Positions 4,066 through 5,486 of a stretch of DNA of 5,486 nucleotides are shown piece by piece. Position 1 is the stretch's first letter. Each line of letters begins with the position of its first letter. The DNA is from an uncultured Oscillospiraceae bacterium (GTDB lineage: Bacteria > Bacillota > Clostridia > Oscillospirales > Acutalibacteraceae), in contig URRG01000175.1 of assembly GCA_900550095.1 (NCBI GenBank), positions 1 to 5,486 on the forward strand, read 5' to 3'. The position numbers and the translations under genes were made by a program. Below the pieces are notes generated by a model, which was given only the letters and a program-made list of their open reading frames with translations, made no database searches and was not told the origin of the DNA.

Positions 4066-5367
4066 TCAGCGGATAGAACGCCTGCGGCGGCGGAGAATAT
4101 CCTTTAATCCGCTCCGGCCGGCGGAAAGACGTTCCTGCGTGAGGCTTAAAAGAAAGACGGCGCATAAAATGAGAAGAGCCGCTCCGGCGGCGGGGGAAAC
4201 GGCCGCAGCCGGGCGAACGACGCCGGAAAAATTGGAAAAAGCCTCTTCAGCCGCAGGAGCGGCTTGGAACAGAAGCGAGAACCCCCAGGTGCACAGAGCC
4301 GCCAAGAGACCGTGAAGGAGACGGAACAGCCGAAATGTGCCGGCGGAAAGGACAGGCTCCCGAAACAGGGAAAGGATTTGGTACTGCACACTGAGCCCGC
4401 CCCAGCCCAGCGCCAGGGCGTAACCCCAAAGGGGGACGTTCAGAGCTGAGAGCTCTGAACAGCCCTGCGTTACTTCAAGAAATGCAGTGAGCGCCCCGGG
4501 AAGGAGCCCATCCGGGAGGAAGCGTACGGCGAAATAGGAGATCATCCCAAACAGGATAACAAAGGCGCAGGTGGACGCCATGGAGCGTACCGCCGCCTCT
4601 GTAGACCGGATGAGGGCTTCTCCTACGGGAAGAGTACCCGCGGGGGAAGCCCCTGCCCTTCCTTTCCGCGTACGCTTTTCGGCAGAGGAACTGCTTTTCT
4701 TTCCTTTGCTCCGGCACAAAGTCCCCAGGAGGCAGCAGGAAAGGAGCTGGCCTGCCAACAGAAGAAGGCCTGCCTGGGGGCTTTTCAGGTAACCGGCCCC
4801 TACGATGCTCAGCACAAAGGCGGGCCCTGCGTTTACACAGAAACAAAGCATCCGCCCGGCCTCTTCCCGGGTGATCTGGCCGGCTTCCAGCAGAGAGAGT
4901 GTGCTGCGGGGGCCCACCGGATAGCCGCCGATCATGCTCATGAGCAGAACAGGAGCCGCGCATCCCGGAAGCCGGAAGAGAAACCGGAAGGGCTTTTCCA
5001 GAAGTCTGCCTGCCGCAGCGGCTGCGCCTGTCTGAACGGTAAAGATCCCTAGGATCATAAAAGGGAACAGAGAGGGGATTAGCACCTGCAGGCAGCATTC
5101 CACTCCCCTCTGTGCGCCCTTGGCGCATTCTTCCGGGAAGATGCAGAGCACAGAGGCGAATAGCAGGGCCGAAAGATACGCGGGCAGAAGCTTTCGGCCT
5201 TTGCGCGGAGCTTCCCCATGGAGCGGGGAAGAAGGTCCTTCGGTCTGCGTTCCGACGCTTCGTTTTTGAGGCGTGTTTTCAGGCGAAAAGGAGGCGGATG
5301 CTCCTTGTCTGCTTCGTCTTTCTTTTCCCGTCCTTTTCGTTCGGTTTGTATAGACTTCTATCGGCAT
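4066..5367 (-). CDS. ylbJ: YlbJ-like sporulation integral membrane protein
   Basis: A 433-residue polytopic membrane protein of the YlbJ family, which carries the nucleoside-recognition (Gate) type membrane domain. In B. subtilis YlbJ is made in the mother cell and is needed for proper spore formation; its transported substrate is not known to me. Seen here: a hydrophilic, basic N-terminal extension (1-58), then hydrophobic segments near 60-76, 92-112, 172-192, 197-216, 263-281, 347-367 and 393-410. Family motifs are IPSLFPFMILG (97-107), GGYPVGPRSTLSLLEAG (147-163) with REEAGRMLCFCVNAGPAF (167-184), LEVTQG (297-302) and GWGGLSVQYQILS (321-333). The tail is very basic (RRRRRSIR). The start is ATG at 5367, preceded by AAGGAAG at 7 nt; an ATG at 5412 has no site and lies inside the candidate promoter. 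It is transcribed alone, ending at the terminator at 3906-3934. The family call is strong; orthology to B. subtilis YlbJ is likely but not proven. Confidence 0.88.
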   Translation of the reverse strand: MPIEVYTNRTKRTGKERRSRQGASASFSPENTPQKRSVGTQTEGPSSPLHGEAPRKGRKLLPAYLSALLFASVLCIFPEECAKGAQRGVECCLQVLIPSLFPFMILGIFTVQTGAAAAAGRLLEKPFRFLFRLPGCAAPVLLMSMIGGYPVGPRSTLSLLEAGQITREEAGRMLCFCVNAGPAFVLSIVGAGYLKSPQAGLLLLAGQLLSCCLLGTLCRSKGKKSSSSAEKRTRKGRAGASPAGTLPVGEALIRSTEAAVRSMASTCAFVILFGMISYFAVRFLPDGLLPGALTAFLEVTQGCSELSALNVPLWGYALALGWGGLSVQYQILSLFREPVLSAGTFRLFRLLHGLLAALCTWGFSLLFQAAPAAEEAFSNFSGVVRPAAAVSPAAGAALLILCAVFLLSLTQERLSAGRSGLKDILRRRRRSIR

Positions 5368-5389
5368 GGTGTCACTTCCTTCCTGCTGT

Positions 5390-5418
5390 ATTATATTGAA
5401 GGAGGACCGCATACATGA
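5390..5418 (-). promoter_or_regulatory. Candidate sigma-E (mother-cell) promoter for ylbJ
   Basis: On the minus strand TCATGTA (5418-5412), a 14-nt spacer, and AATATAAT (5397-5390). From memory of the B. subtilis sigma-E consensus (-35 about KMATATT, -10 about CATACAAT, 14-15 nt apart), this matches about five of seven and six of eight bases. The start would be near 5383, giving a very short leader that just includes the ribosome binding site. A sigma-A reading is less good: TATAAT is perfect, but the -35 at 17 nt is TCATGT. Confidence 0.45.
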
Positions 5419-5486
5419 CCGGGAAAGCGCATAGTTTTAAAGTACGGTTTCCGCTGTATCGTCTTTAGGGGCGGGCGTCAAGAATG

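Noticed and set aside
3563..4165. A 200-codon minus-strand frame spanning the end of ylbJ to the Cys/His gene
   Set aside because: It runs through a perfect intrinsic terminator and a promoter, overlaps two better genes, and shows no domain.
4475..5128. A 217-codon minus-strand frame inside the ylbJ-like gene
   Set aside because: It is in a different frame of a clear membrane-protein gene and is Arg/Gly/Pro-rich, as expected from GC-rich frame shadows.
5452..5484. TTGACG followed after 17 nt by TACAGC on the minus strand near the right edge
   Set aside because: The -10 matches only three of six bases and the start would be far from ylbJ, so it cannot be called a promoter.

Overview
The window looks like a piece of chromosome from a spore-forming, Gram-positive anaerobe of the class Clostridia, probably Lachnospiraceae or a close relative. 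The evidence is strong AGGAGG-type ribosome binding sites with about 6-nt spacing, sigma-A style promoters, a YlbJ-type sporulation membrane protein, an XpaC-TelA gene pair, and base composition somewhat above 50% GC by eye. The taxonomic placement is inference. I see no mobile element, CRISPR array, tRNA or rRNA.

Layout, left to right. (1) Bases 19-2635, minus strand: an operon reading xpaC then telA. XpaC has two membrane helices and TelA is a soluble, largely helical partner. The two genes are separated by an unusually long 181-base spacer that can form an 11-bp hairpin in the mRNA. (2) Bases 2636-2967: a divergent control region. A near-consensus sigma-A promoter drives xpaC leftward. A consensus -35 box that overlaps its -35 box could drive the next gene rightward. 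Both transcripts would have structured leaders. (3) Bases 2968-3348, plus strand: a small beta-rich protein of two related halves, function unknown. (4) Bases 3357-3402: a 9-bp inverted repeat between two convergent genes, probably serving both as a terminator. (5) Bases 3462-3683, minus strand: a 73-residue Cys/His-containing small protein, function unknown, with a candidate extended -10 promoter about 160 bases upstream. (6) Bases 3906-3934: a strong intrinsic terminator. (7) Bases 4066-5367, minus strand: a YlbJ-like sporulation membrane protein, preceded by a sequence resembling a mother-cell sigma-E promoter. (8) Bases 5419-5486: no gene seen. A TTGACG hexamer near the right edge on the minus strand lacks a convincing -10 box.

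How they work together. XpaC and TelA homologues occur together in Bacillus subtilis (xpaC-yaaN) and are linked to cell-envelope or toxic-anion tolerance phenotypes, so the left operon is probably one membrane-associated unit. The small beta-rich gene may be co-regulated with it through the shared promoter region. The YlbJ-like gene and the Cys/His protein are separate transcription units. No obvious new defence or biosynthetic system is present. The most interesting part is the control DNA: overlapping divergent -35 boxes, leaders with mutually exclusive pairings, and a candidate sporulation promoter. The two small uncharacterised proteins come next.

For four genes I place the start downstream of the longest open frame, because a well-spaced ribosome binding site points to the inner ATG.
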